Shown: positions 1 to 7,751 of the stretch, one piece after another
Numbering within the stretch: the stretch's first letter is position 1
Layout of the letters: each line of letters begins with the position of its first letter
Assembly: GCA_020427635.1 (NCBI GenBank)
Contig: JAGQOH010000034.1
Location: 1 to 36,052 of the forward strand
Length of the DNA stretch: 36,052 nucleotides
From: Phycisphaerales bacterium
Lineage (GTDB): Bacteria > Planctomycetota > Phycisphaerae > Phycisphaerales > UBA1924
Direction: 5' to 3'
Position numbers and translations under genes: made by a program
Notes under the pieces: generated by a model
What the model was told of the DNA's origin: nothing
Seen by the model: the letters and a program-made list of their open reading frames with translations, nothing else
The model's database searches: none

Positions 1-27
1 CCCATCCGCCACACCGCCCCGCCCGGC

Positions 28-33
28 TACACT
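28..33 (+). promoter_or_regulatory. Candidate -10 element (TACACT) of a leaderless promoter
   Basis: TACACT lies 4 nt before the ATG at 38 and 10 nt before a second in-frame ATG at 44. There is no Shine-Dalgarno sequence in front of either. The arrangement matches the TANNNT-plus-start pattern seen at several other genes here. If transcription begins about 7 nt after the hexamer, the second ATG could be the real start. No -35 box is recognisable, and the window edge cuts the upstream sequence. Confidence 0.4.
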
Positions 34-37
34 CCCC

Positions 38-1231
38 ATGCCGATGAGCAAGACCACCGCGCAAACCACAATCCTTCACCAACGCGAGGAGGACGCCCAG
101 CAACGCCGACGCGTCGTCACCCTCCTCCGCGTCTTCCTCATCGTCCTCGTCTCCGTCGTCGTCGCACTCGCCATCGTCACCGAGTCCGCCAACAACGCCG
201 GCGAGGTCAGCCTCCAACGCCACTGGTGGGCACTGGTGGGCGGCGTGCTCGTCTTCTCCCTCCTCGTCATCGCTGTCGACGTCGTCACCCCGAAACGCAA
301 GCTCGCCACCATCTCCGCCATGCTCTTTGGATGCATCGCCGGGCTCATCCTCAGCCTGTTGCTTGGCATCATCATCGACTACCTCGCACAGACCTTCCTC
401 CCCTCCGACCTGCTCGCCGACGAAGGCGTCAAGCGCCTCCTCCTCGCCATCAAAGTCATCATGGGTGGCGGCCTCTGCTACCTCGGCGCCGCAACCGTCC
501 TCCAAACACAAGACGACTTCCGCCTCGTCATCCCCTATGTCGAGTTCTCCAAACAGCTACGCGGCGCGCGCCCATTCCTCATGGACACCTCCGCACTCAT
601 CGATGGTCGCATCCTCGACATCGCCGAGACCGGGCTCATCCAGGTGCCCCTCGTCGTGCCACGCTTTGTCATTGAAGAACTGCAAACGCTGAGCGATTCG
701 AGTGATCGCCTGAAGCGCAACCGGGGTCGCCGCGGCCTCGACATCGTGGGCAAACTCCAAAAGAACCCGCGCCTCGACGTCAGCATCGACGAGCAGCTCG
801 TCCCCGGCGCAAGTGTCGACCAAATGCTCGTCGAACTCGCAAAGACCATGCCTGGCACCGTGCTCACCACTGATTCGGCACTCAGCCGCATCGCGAGCAT
901 TCATGGCGTCGCGTCCCTCAACATCCACGACCTCGCCAACGCGCTGAAGCCCAATGTCATCCCGGGCGAACCCCTCAACGTCATGCTCATCAAGCCGGGC
1001 GAACAAGCAGGCCAAGGTGTGGGCTACCTCGAAGACGGCACCATGGTCGTCGCAGAAAACGGCGCAAACATGATTGGCAAGGAAACCCAGCTCGTCGTCA
1101 CATCGACCATGCAAACAAGCGCAGGTCGGCTCATCTTCGGACGCATCCGTGGCGAAGAAGAAGACGACGAAAACGAAGCAAGCCACGCCCCCGCTACCGA
1201 TGGCAATGGCCGCCGCGCACGACGACACTAG
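38..1231 (+). CDS. PIN/TRAM domain membrane protein (YacL-like)
   Basis: 397 residues. Four hydrophobic segments (about 28-48, 65-83, 88-115, 134-153) precede a PIN-fold nuclease domain from about 178. Candidate metal-binding acids are D183 and D189 (MDTSALIDG), E214, D235 and D279 (TTDSALS). A TRAM-like RNA-binding segment follows at about 309-372, then an acidic and basic tail. This is the layout of the Bacillus YacL family: a membrane anchor, a PIN domain facing the cytoplasm, and TRAM. The expected role is RNA cleavage or RNA binding at the membrane, and the substrate is unknown. The start is uncertain (ATG at 38 or 44). Its TAG stop overlaps the stop codon of the converging gene in the sequence CTAG. 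Confidence 0.85.
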   Translation: MPMSKTTAQTTILHQREEDAQQRRRVVTLLRVFLIVLVSVVVALAIVTESANNAGEVSLQRHWWALVGGVLVFSLLVIAVDVVTPKRKLATISAMLFGCIAGLILSLLLGIIIDYLAQTFLPSDLLADEGVKRLLLAIKVIMGGGLCYLGAATVLQTQDDFRLVIPYVEFSKQLRGARPFLMDTSALIDGRILDIAETGLIQVPLVVPRFVIEELQTLSDSSDRLKRNRGRRGLDIVGKLQKNPRLDVSIDEQLVPGASVDQMLVELAKTMPGTVLTTDSALSRIASIHGVASLNIHDLANALKPNVIPGEPLNVMLIKPGEQAGQGVGYLEDGTMVVAENGANMIGKETQLVVTSTMQTSAGRLIFGRIRGEEEDDENEASHAPATDGNGRRARRH

Positions 1232-2175
1232 AGCGGCGGCACCAACACCGGCAACACCCCCGCCTGCACTGACATCGTCATCGGTGTGGTCGCCGCAGCG
1301 TGCGCTGCCCCATTGGTCAACGGCCCCGGCGCTTCGCCATCAAGCTGAAACGGCGCCGCCCGGTCAATCGTCTCGATCTCAACCCGTGCCCCCCGCGCAT
1401 GCACAACCCCATGCGATCGCTTGTGCAGCCCCCACTTGGCGCGCTGCAACCAGAGCATCCCGGTCAACGGATGACGCGTGGGCATGAAACACAAATCAAG
1501 CAACCCATCTGTCAATTCCGCGTCAAACGCTGGATTCGCACGCATCGCATAGTGCTTGCTGTTGGCCACCACCGCGAGTCCCTTGCGCCCCGAAACAACT
1601 TCCTTCCCATCCATGCGCACTGTCATGGCGGCAGCACTCGGCGCGATGCACTCCGCCGCAATATGCCGCACATAACTCATGTGCGAAATGCGCCCCTTCC
1701 TCGCCCGCGCCAGACGATGCACCACGTTCGCATCGAAACCCACCGACGCCATGATCAGAAAGTCCCGCTCGTTGCACACGCCAACGTCAACCGACCACGC
1801 CGCCTCGCCCGCCGCGCGCCGCGTCTGATGCCGAGTGACCGCCTCCAGCAGATGCCCCACATCGCGCCGCATCCCGAAGTTGCGCGCAAAGAGATTCTCA
1901 GTCCCCATCGGATAGTGATAGATGGGTGTCCCCGCCGCACGCGCCGCCTGAGCCGTCGACTGCACCGTCCCGTCGCCACCCACCACCACAAGCGCCGCGT
2001 CCGCCCCGCCCGCGTCACGCAGCAATTGCGCCAAATCCGCGCCCCGGAGCGTCGAGCCCGCTTCGACGCGCTCAGGCTCATACCCCGCCCCTGCAAGCGC
2101 GTGCTCAATCCCAAGCGCCGCCTGGGCAGCCCGTCCACGCCCCGACAGCGAATTGAACAACACCACGATGCGCAT
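1228..2175 (-). CDS. Diacylglycerol/lipid kinase family protein (DAGK catalytic domain)
   Basis: 315 residues from the ATG at 2175. The frame stays open further upstream, but residue 1 here begins the DAGK fold (MRIVVLFNSLSGRG), so longer starts are rejected. The nucleotide-binding motif GGDGT is at 66-70, and PMGTENL at 89-95 corresponds to the PxGTxN motif of the family. Such proteins phosphorylate diacylglycerol, sphingoid bases or related lipids with ATP; the actual lipid cannot be read from sequence. Glu in PMGTEN, where many family members have Gly (GTGN), is probably a subfamily trait. It is divergent from the TPR gene with only 20 bp between start codons, and convergent with the PIN/TRAM gene, overlapping it by 4 bp. 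Confidence 0.85.
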   Translation of the reverse strand: MRIVVLFNSLSGRGRAAQAALGIEHALAGAGYEPERVEAGSTLRGADLAQLLRDAGGADAALVVVGGDGTVQSTAQAARAAGTPIYHYPMGTENLFARNFGMRRDVGHLLEAVTRHQTRRAAGEAAWSVDVGVCNERDFLIMASVGFDANVVHRLARARKGRISHMSYVRHIAAECIAPSAAAMTVRMDGKEVVSGRKGLAVVANSKHYAMRANPAFDAELTDGLLDLCFMPTRHPLTGMLWLQRAKWGLHKRSHGVVHARGARVEIETIDRAAPFQLDGEAPGPLTNGAAHAAATTPMTMSVQAGVLPVLVPPL

Positions 2176-2182
2176 GAGCGGG

Positions 2183-2189
2183 TATCGTA
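2183..2189. promoter_or_regulatory. Overlapping divergent -10 elements (bidirectional leaderless promoter)
   Basis: On the plus strand TATCGT (2183-2188) stands 7 nt before the ATG at 2196. On the minus strand TACGAT (2189-2184) stands 8 nt before the ATG at 2175. The two hexamers share five base pairs, and the whole space between the two genes is 20 bp. Neither start has a Shine-Dalgarno sequence. Both promoters would need the same DNA to open, so the two transcripts probably compete. Confidence 0.5.
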
Positions 2190-2195
2190 TCGCCC

Positions 2196-3275
2196 ATGCG
2201 TGCTCGATTGACATGGATCGTCTGGGCGCTCGCCGCAGCAACCGCGGACGCCGCGCTCGCGCAATCACAGACCTTCTCACTCAACGAAGGTCGGGAGTGG
2301 GTCCTCGAAACCGCGCCCGAACCAAACAGCGATGAATGGATCATCTCCGAGGCGCGCCGCCTCATCGCCGATGGTCAGCTCGCCCGCGCCGAGCGCAACC
2401 TGAGCCAATGGCTCGACGCGCCACTCCATGAAGCGTCCCCGCTCCGCGCCGAGGCCTTGATCGCACGCGCCGACGCCAAGACCCTGCAAGGCCGCGAGTA
2501 CGCCGCCCTCTATGACTACGAAGAAGTCATCCGCAACAACCCGGGCTCCCCTGTTTTCTCCCGCGCCATCGAGCGCGAACTCGAAATCGCCATCCGCTAT
2601 GTCAATGGCCTGCGCCGCCGCTTCCTGGGGGTGTTCACCATCGACGCCACAAACGTCGGCATCGAACTGCTCATCCGCACCCAGGAACGCCTCCCAGGCG
2701 GCCAACTCGCCGAACGCGCTGCCATCGAACTCGCCGATCACTACTACCAAACGCGCGAAGTCGAACTCGCCGCCGAGGCCTATGAACTCTACGTGCTCAA
2801 CTTCCCTGAAGGCCCCAACGTGCGCAAAGCCGCGCGCCGCCGCGTCTACGCCGACATCGCCCGCTTCAAGGGACCGCAGTACGACGCCTCGCATCTCATC
2901 GACGCCCAAGTGCGCATTCGCCGCTTTGCACGCGACTACCCCGCCGAAGCCGAACGCACCGGCCTCAACCAAGCCCTCATCAACCGCCTCGACGACTCAC
3001 TCGGTGCGCAGCTCCTTGAGTCCGCACAGTGGTACCTGCAGATCAACGAAGACGCCGCCGCCCGCCATGTCTTGCGCCGCTTGCTGCGCGACTATCCGCA
3101 CTCCAGCGCCGCCCGCCGCGCCGAAGGCATCATGGCCGACCGTGGATGGTCAAACGACCTCCCCGCCGCCAACCCCAACAACTCCGAGCCGGACGACCCA
3201 GGCGTGCGCACGAGAGGACCCGTCGAGGCCCAGCCCGAGGGCGCCCCGCAAACCGCCGAGGAGCCCGCGCCGTGA
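2196..3275 (+). CDS. Secreted TPR-like protein, BamD/YbgF-type
   Basis: 359 residues. It starts with a typical Sec signal peptide (about 1-22, with an ADAALA cleavage region), so the protein is exported. The mature part is a chain of helix pairs resembling tetratricopeptide repeats of the BamD/YbgF outer-membrane assembly families (for example the RRRVYADIA and AARRAEGI segments). It ends in a Pro/Glu-rich tail (about 325-359). No lipobox cysteine is present, unlike true BamD. The stop codon overlaps the ATG of the lipoprotein gene downstream by 1 base (TGATG), so the two are co-translated, which fits a role in outer-membrane assembly. The family call is by fold resemblance only. Confidence 0.7.
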   Translation: MRARLTWIVWALAAATADAALAQSQTFSLNEGREWVLETAPEPNSDEWIISEARRLIADGQLARAERNLSQWLDAPLHEASPLRAEALIARADAKTLQGREYAALYDYEEVIRNNPGSPVFSRAIERELEIAIRYVNGLRRRFLGVFTIDATNVGIELLIRTQERLPGGQLAERAAIELADHYYQTREVELAAEAYELYVLNFPEGPNVRKAARRRVYADIARFKGPQYDASHLIDAQVRIRRFARDYPAEAERTGLNQALINRLDDSLGAQLLESAQWYLQINEDAAARHVLRRLLRDYPHSSAARRAEGIMADRGWSNDLPAANPNNSEPDDPGVRTRGPVEAQPEGAPQTAEEPAP

Positions 3276-3796
3276 TGCGCCGCCTCACAACAACCGCCCT
3301 GCTCGCCTGCGCGGTGCATGGCCTCGCCGCCTGCGCCAACAACCCCGAGCATGGCTACACACTCGCACCCGCCTATCGCACCGACATCCAGACCATCGCC
3401 GTGCCTATCTTCGACATGGCCGACTTCGCCCCGGGCCTCGAACTCGAACTCACCGAAGCCGTCGTCAAGGAGATCCACCGCACTACCCCATGGAAGGTCG
3501 TCGCCCGAGGCCAGGCCGACACCATCCTCACGGGCGTCATCACCGATGCCTCACTCCGCAAACTCTCCACCGACCGCGACACCGGGCTCGTCCAGGAAAT
3601 GGCATACGCCCTCACCGCCAGCTTCGAATGGAAGGACAGAACCACCGGACGCGTGCTGGTCTCCCGTCGGAACTTCCGCGCCGCCGAACCCTACGTCCCC
3701 GCTCGCCCTGCCCAGGAGCGCGTCGACACGGGCCAACGCGGCGCCATCGAAGAACTCGCCCGGGCCATCGTCGCGGAGCTCCGCTCATCGTGGTAA
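3275..3796 (+). CDS. lptE: LPS-assembly lipoprotein, LptE family
   Basis: 173 residues. The N-terminus is a lipoprotein signal with lipobox GLAAC (Cys20 would be lipidated). The segment TIAVPIFDMADFAPGLELELTE, followed by a short alternating strand/helix domain, resembles the LptE/RlpB family. In that family the lipoprotein plugs the LptD barrel that places LPS in the outer membrane. The start is fixed by the TGATG overlap with the TPR gene upstream; a longer reading of this frame is a shadow of that gene. Other lpt genes are not in the window, so the role rests on weak family similarity and on the envelope-related neighbour. Confidence 0.65.
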   Translation: MRRLTTTALLACAVHGLAACANNPEHGYTLAPAYRTDIQTIAVPIFDMADFAPGLELELTEAVVKEIHRTTPWKVVARGQADTILTGVITDASLRKLSTDRDTGLVQEMAYALTASFEWKDRTTGRVLVSRRNFRAAEPYVPARPAQERVDTGQRGAIEELARAIVAELRSSW

Positions 3797-3936
3797 CCCC
3801 CCAACGTCCGGGAACCATCGGAGCCAGGTCTGCCTATAGTGGCCCGTCCCACGACTCCCGGGGGCTCGCTCGACGCCGAGCCGCCTTCCGCCGATAGGCA
3901 CAAGAGGTCTGATCAAAGTCACACAGGAGCCTTTGG
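3797..3936 (+). promoter_or_regulatory. ftsH promoter and leader region
   Basis: 140 bp before ftsH. A good -10 hexamer, TATAGT (3835-3840), would give a leader of roughly 90 nt. No convincing -35 box is visible. The leader contains an inverted repeat, GGCTCG (3863-3868) with CGAGCC (3877-3882) around an 8-nt loop. A Shine-Dalgarno site AGGAG (3925-3929) lies 7 nt before the ATG. This long structured leader contrasts with the leaderless-type starts of neighbouring genes. Confidence 0.4.
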
Positions 3937-5973
3937 ATGTCTGAACCGTCCGGCCGCCCCGGACCCAATTCGACCCCACCAAACGGGAAGCCAAGCGATG
4001 GCCAGGCTGGTCCCGGCGCCGCCGTGCGCCCAAGCCGTGGCCCCATGGGGTGGATCGTTCTCCTCCTCCTCGGGCTCACCTTCATCCTCATCTTTCAGAC
4101 CCTGAGCCCCTCGCACGAATCGATCACCTGGGACCAGTTCCAGACCCTTTATCACGAAGGCGCGCTCGACAAGGTCGTCCTCACCGATCGCGCCATCACC
4201 GCCGAACGCAAGAGCCTCATCGACAACGACAAGGGCGTCGCCACACGCGTCTCCGTCGAGATCAACCCGCGCTCCAACGAAGCTTGGGTCAACAAGGTTG
4301 ACGACCTCACCCACGGCAAGTTCAAGAGCAAGGGCCCCAGCGAGTGGACCGCACTCCTGCCCTTCATCATCATGTCCGCCGTCCTGCTCGTGATCTTCTG
4401 GTTCATCTTCCGCAGCGTCCGTAGCGCAGGCGGCCCGGGCGGCATGCTGGGCAGCTTTGGCAAATCTCGCCACCGCGTCCTCATGAAAGATGCCACCGGC
4501 GTCACCTTCGCAGACGTCGCAGGCGTCGACGAATCCAAGGAAGAGCTCGCCGAAATCGTCGAATTCTTGAAGCACCCCAAGAAGTTCATGCGCCTGGGCG
4601 GACGCATCCCGCGCGGCGTCCTCCTCTATGGCAACCCCGGTTGTGGCAAGACGCTCCTCGCCAAAGCAATCGCAGGCGAAGCCGACGTCCCCTTCTTCTC
4701 CATCAGTGGCTCGGACTTCGTCGAAATGTTCGTCGGCGTCGGTGCTTCGCGCGTCCGCGACCTCTTCAAGCAGGCCAAGGAAAACGCCCCCTGCATCATC
4801 TTCCTCGACGAAATCGACGCCGTCGGTCGTCGCCGCGGTGGCGGCTTCTCTTCCGGTGGCCACGACGAACGCGAGCAAACCCTCAACGCAATCCTCGTCG
4901 AGATGGATGGCTTTGAAACCTCCGATCAGGTCATCGTCATCGCCTCGACCAACCGTCCCGATGTCCTCGACCCCGCGCTCACGCGCCCCGGTCGCTTCGA
5001 CCGCCATGTCGCCGTGTCGCTCCCCGACGTCAAAGGCCGCATGGAAATCCTTCAGGTCCACGCAAAGAAGATCAAGCTGGGCCCCGACGTCGATCTCGAG
5101 CGCGTCGCGCGCGGCACCCCCATGTTCTCCGGCGCCGACCTCGCCGCCATCGTCAACGAAGCCGCCATCATCGCCACCCTCGCCGACAAGGACTTCGTCG
5201 AGCAAGCCGACTTGGAAGAAGCGCGCGACAAGGTCAAGTATGGCCGCCAGCACAAGAGCAAGGTCATCGAAGAAAAGGAACGCGTCGCAACCGCCTATCA
5301 CGAAGCCGGTCACGCCGTCCTCCAAGCACTCCTCCCCGATGCAGACCCATTGCACAAAGTCACCATCATTCCGCGTGGAAACGCACTCGGCGCAACATTC
5401 AGCCTCCCCGAAAAGGATCGCTATGGCTACGGCCTCAAGTGGATCAAGGCCACCATGCGCATGGTCTGTGGCGGGCGCATCGCCGAACTCCGCAAGACCG
5501 GTGACGTCTCATCCGGCGCAGCAATGGACATCTCGCAACTCACCAACCTCGCACGCTCGATGGTCCTCGACTGGGGTATGAGCGACAAGCTGGGTTTCGT
5601 GAAATACTCCAGCGACGATGAAGATCACATCGTGGCCGACAAGGCCTATTCCGACGACACCGCCCGCATGATCGACGAAGAGATCCGCCGCTACGCCGCC
5701 GAAGCCTATGGCGAAGCCGAGCGGACGCTCAATGAACATTGGGACGCCGTCGTCGCCGTCGCTGAGGCCCTCCTCAAGCACGAAACACTCAGCGCCGACG
5801 AAGTGCGCCGCCTGATGCGTGGCGAGCCCCTGGGCAAGCCAAGTGTCTCCGACCTCCTCGCCGCCGAATCACGTCGCCTCGCGCAGGAGCAGGCCGCAAT
5901 TGAGAAGCCCAAGAAGCCCGAGAGCAAGCCCGCCGACGACGACTTTGGCTCCGCCATCCCAGCGCCTGCCTAA
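3937..5973 (+). CDS. ftsH: ATP-dependent zinc metalloprotease FtsH
   Basis: 678 residues. FtsH is a membrane-anchored AAA+ protease that extracts and degrades membrane and regulatory proteins. A Pro/Gly-rich N-terminus is followed by TM1 (about 33-50), a periplasmic domain, and TM2 (about 130-150). The AAA module has Walker A GNPGCGKT (232-239), Walker B IIFLDEID (287-294) and the second region of homology with the Arg finger (about 338-358, RPGRFDR). The M41 protease site is HEAGH (455-459), with the downstream acidic ligand in the MDISQL segment. The Walker A carries Asn and Cys where GPPGTGKT is usual; the essential Gly-Lys-Thr is intact. The tail is Lys/Pro/Asp-rich. AGGAG supports the start. 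It converges on the DUF167 gene with a 5-bp gap. Confidence 0.96.
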   Translation: MSEPSGRPGPNSTPPNGKPSDGQAGPGAAVRPSRGPMGWIVLLLLGLTFILIFQTLSPSHESITWDQFQTLYHEGALDKVVLTDRAITAERKSLIDNDKGVATRVSVEINPRSNEAWVNKVDDLTHGKFKSKGPSEWTALLPFIIMSAVLLVIFWFIFRSVRSAGGPGGMLGSFGKSRHRVLMKDATGVTFADVAGVDESKEELAEIVEFLKHPKKFMRLGGRIPRGVLLYGNPGCGKTLLAKAIAGEADVPFFSISGSDFVEMFVGVGASRVRDLFKQAKENAPCIIFLDEIDAVGRRRGGGFSSGGHDEREQTLNAILVEMDGFETSDQVIVIASTNRPDVLDPALTRPGRFDRHVAVSLPDVKGRMEILQVHAKKIKLGPDVDLERVARGTPMFSGADLAAIVNEAAIIATLADKDFVEQADLEEARDKVKYGRQHKSKVIEEKERVATAYHEAGHAVLQALLPDADPLHKVTIIPRGNALGATFSLPEKDRYGYGLKWIKATMRMVCGGRIAELRKTGDVSSGAAMDISQLTNLARSMVLDWGMSDKLGFVKYSSDDEDHIVADKAYSDDTARMIDEEIRRYAAEAYGEAERTLNEHWDAVVAVAEALLKHETLSADEVRRLMRGEPLGKPSVSDLLAAESRRLAQEQAAIEKPKKPESKPADDDFGSAIPAPA

Positions 5974-5978
5974 GCCCA

Positions 5979-6275
5979 TTACGCAAGCAGCGTGATCGCA
6001 TCCTGGGCTGACACGCCCTCCGCGCGGACCGTCTTCTCTGGCGACGTCGCGCCGTCAACCACCTGCACCGCGCTCGCCTTCACGCCAAGCCGAACCGCAA
6101 TGAGCTCACAAATCGCTGCGTTCGCTTTGCCACCCTCGGGCGGCGCATTGACCTTCACCTTGAGCCGATCACCCAGCGCCCCACCAACGCCCGGATGCTT
6201 CGCATTGGGAATCGCCTTGACCCGGATAACAACACCAGGCCCGTCGGTCGCGTCTTGCACAATGTGGTTCCACAT
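5979..6275 (-). CDS. DUF167 family protein (YggU-like)
   Basis: 98 residues. The core VIRVKAIPNAKHPGV, then LKVKVNAPPEGGKANAA, is diagnostic of the small DUF167/YggU family. These proteins have a solved fold but no firmly assigned function. It is the last gene of the minus-strand unit HD-GYP/glmM/this gene, starting 5 nt after the glmM stop. Full length for the family, with nothing unusual except the tight convergence with ftsH. Confidence 0.88.
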   Translation of the reverse strand: MWNHIVQDATDGPGVVIRVKAIPNAKHPGVGGALGDRLKVKVNAPPEGGKANAAICELIAVRLGVKASAVQVVDGATSPEKTVRAEGVSAQDAITLLA

Positions 6276-6280
6276 GTTCG

Positions 6281-7738
6281 TCAGCCCAGCGCAACGCGCA
6301 CTCGTTCGATCAATCCCTGCGCCAACTCCCGCGTCGGCGCCTCGGCAATCAATCGCAGGATCGGCTCGGTGTTACTCGCCCGCACGTGGATCCACTGCTG
6401 CCCACCATCAGGCGCCGCAAGATCCACACGCACACCATCCGTATCCGTCACCCGCGCGCCCGCTTCCCCTGCAAACAGCTCCCGCGTCGCCTGCAGCGCC
6501 CGATCCGCCATGCCCGGCTTGATCTCAAGCTTCTCTTTGATCATTGCATACCGCGGAATCCGCGCGACCAGTTGCGACACGCTCTCCCCCGTCCGGGCCA
6601 TCAGCGCAAGCGTCAACGCCATCGCCGAAACACTGTCACGAATTGGCACCACCCGAGGCCATACCACACCACCGTTCCCCTCGCCGCCAATCGGACTTTC
6701 AATCGCGAACATGCGCTCCACCAGGTTCGCTTCCCCGACCGCAGTGCGCTCAACACGCGCGCCATACCACCCCGCCACATCATCGATCATGCGGCTTGTC
6801 GACAGATTCGCCGCCAGCACCGAACGCGTGCGCTCCGCATCGCTCATCGACTCCAGCACCGCCCATGCGCCCAGCGCTAGCGTGTACTCCTCGCCAATGT
6901 ACGCGCCTCGCTCATCCAGAATCGCCAAGCGATCCGCATCCGGATCCTGCGCAAAAGCAACATCGAACGCACCCGCCGCCGCCCGCGACGCCAGATCCTT
7001 GAGGTGCTCCGCCGTCGGCTCCGGTGCATGCGGGAAAATACCCGCCTGCGCAGGATCGCTGTTGTCATTGATCAATGTCTCTTCGCACCCAAGCGACTCC
7101 AGCAGCATCCGCGCCGGCACCGCCCCCGATGCATTCACCGAATCAACTAACACCCGAAACTTGCGATGCCGAATCGCATCCAGCGGCACAACCTCCGCCA
7201 CCGCCTCCAACACACGATCGACGTGCGTCAAATCGGCTGCATCGTCGTAGTCAGACTCGATCAATCGATCATGCGCCGCAAGCCGCGCCTCGCCCGCATG
7301 AAAAGCTTCGATCACTTGCGCAGCCTCCTGCGCACCCGGCGCATGCCCCTGCGCTGTGAGCAGCTTTAGCCCATTCCATTGCTGCGGATTGTGGCTCGCA
7401 GTAATGATGATCGCCCCCTGCGCGCCGTGCTCCAGCACCATCACGCCCGTCGTGGGTGTCGTCGCAATGCCCAGATCGATCACCTCGCACCCCGATGCCA
7501 CAAGCGCGCCAATCACCAGCTCGCGCACCATCGCGCCCGACGCCCGCCCATCGCGCGCGACGATCACGGTCGGCGCTGCCTTGTTCGCCTCCGACGCCAT
7601 CCAGGCCGCCGCCGCGCACACATACCGCACGACAACCTCGGGCGTAAGCGATGCGCCAACGACGCCGCGCAGCCCGCTCACCGAAAGCATCAGTGGCGCC
7701 TTGTCTTGGGTTGTCGACTGTTGCGCGGTGCTCACCAC
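6281..7738 (-). CDS. glmM: Phosphoglucosamine mutase (archaeal-type GlmM/phosphohexomutase)
   Basis: 485 residues from the GTG at 7738 (a second GTG is at 7735), 13 nt after the stop of the HD-GYP gene. All alpha-D-phosphohexomutase motifs are present: catalytic Ser115 in TASHNP (113-118), the metal loop DPDADR (265-270), the sugar-specificity loop GGEGNGG (351-357) and the phosphate-binding RASNTEP (453-459). GlmM converts glucosamine-6-phosphate to glucosamine-1-phosphate for UDP-GlcNAc, hence for peptidoglycan and LPS. The GEGNGG loop resembles the archaeal-type phosphoglucosamine mutase/phosphomannomutase group more than E. coli GlmM, so phosphomannomutase activity is possible. The longer open frame upstream overlaps the preceding gene and is rejected. 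Confidence 0.85.
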   Translation of the reverse strand: MVSTAQQSTTQDKAPLMLSVSGLRGVVGASLTPEVVVRYVCAAAAWMASEANKAAPTVIVARDGRASGAMVRELVIGALVASGCEVIDLGIATTPTTGVMVLEHGAQGAIIITASHNPQQWNGLKLLTAQGHAPGAQEAAQVIEAFHAGEARLAAHDRLIESDYDDAADLTHVDRVLEAVAEVVPLDAIRHRKFRVLVDSVNASGAVPARMLLESLGCEETLINDNSDPAQAGIFPHAPEPTAEHLKDLASRAAAGAFDVAFAQDPDADRLAILDERGAYIGEEYTLALGAWAVLESMSDAERTRSVLAANLSTSRMIDDVAGWYGARVERTAVGEANLVERMFAIESPIGGEGNGGVVWPRVVPIRDSVSAMALTLALMARTGESVSQLVARIPRYAMIKEKLEIKPGMADRALQATRELFAGEAGARVTDTDGVRVDLAAPDGGQQWIHVRASNTEPILRLIAEAPTRELAQGLIERVRVALG

Positions 7739-7751
7739 GCCATGGTATCGC

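Noticed and set aside
3919..5355. 478-residue open frame antisense to ftsH
   Set aside because: It is a shadow of a clearly conserved gene in GC-rich DNA; its composition (runs of Glu, Asp, Val, Gly) has no recognisable domain.
6263..6274. TGTGG-TT-CCACA palindrome at the start of the DUF167 gene
   Set aside because: A short palindrome explained by the codons for Trp-Asn-His; no partner site or promoter nearby.
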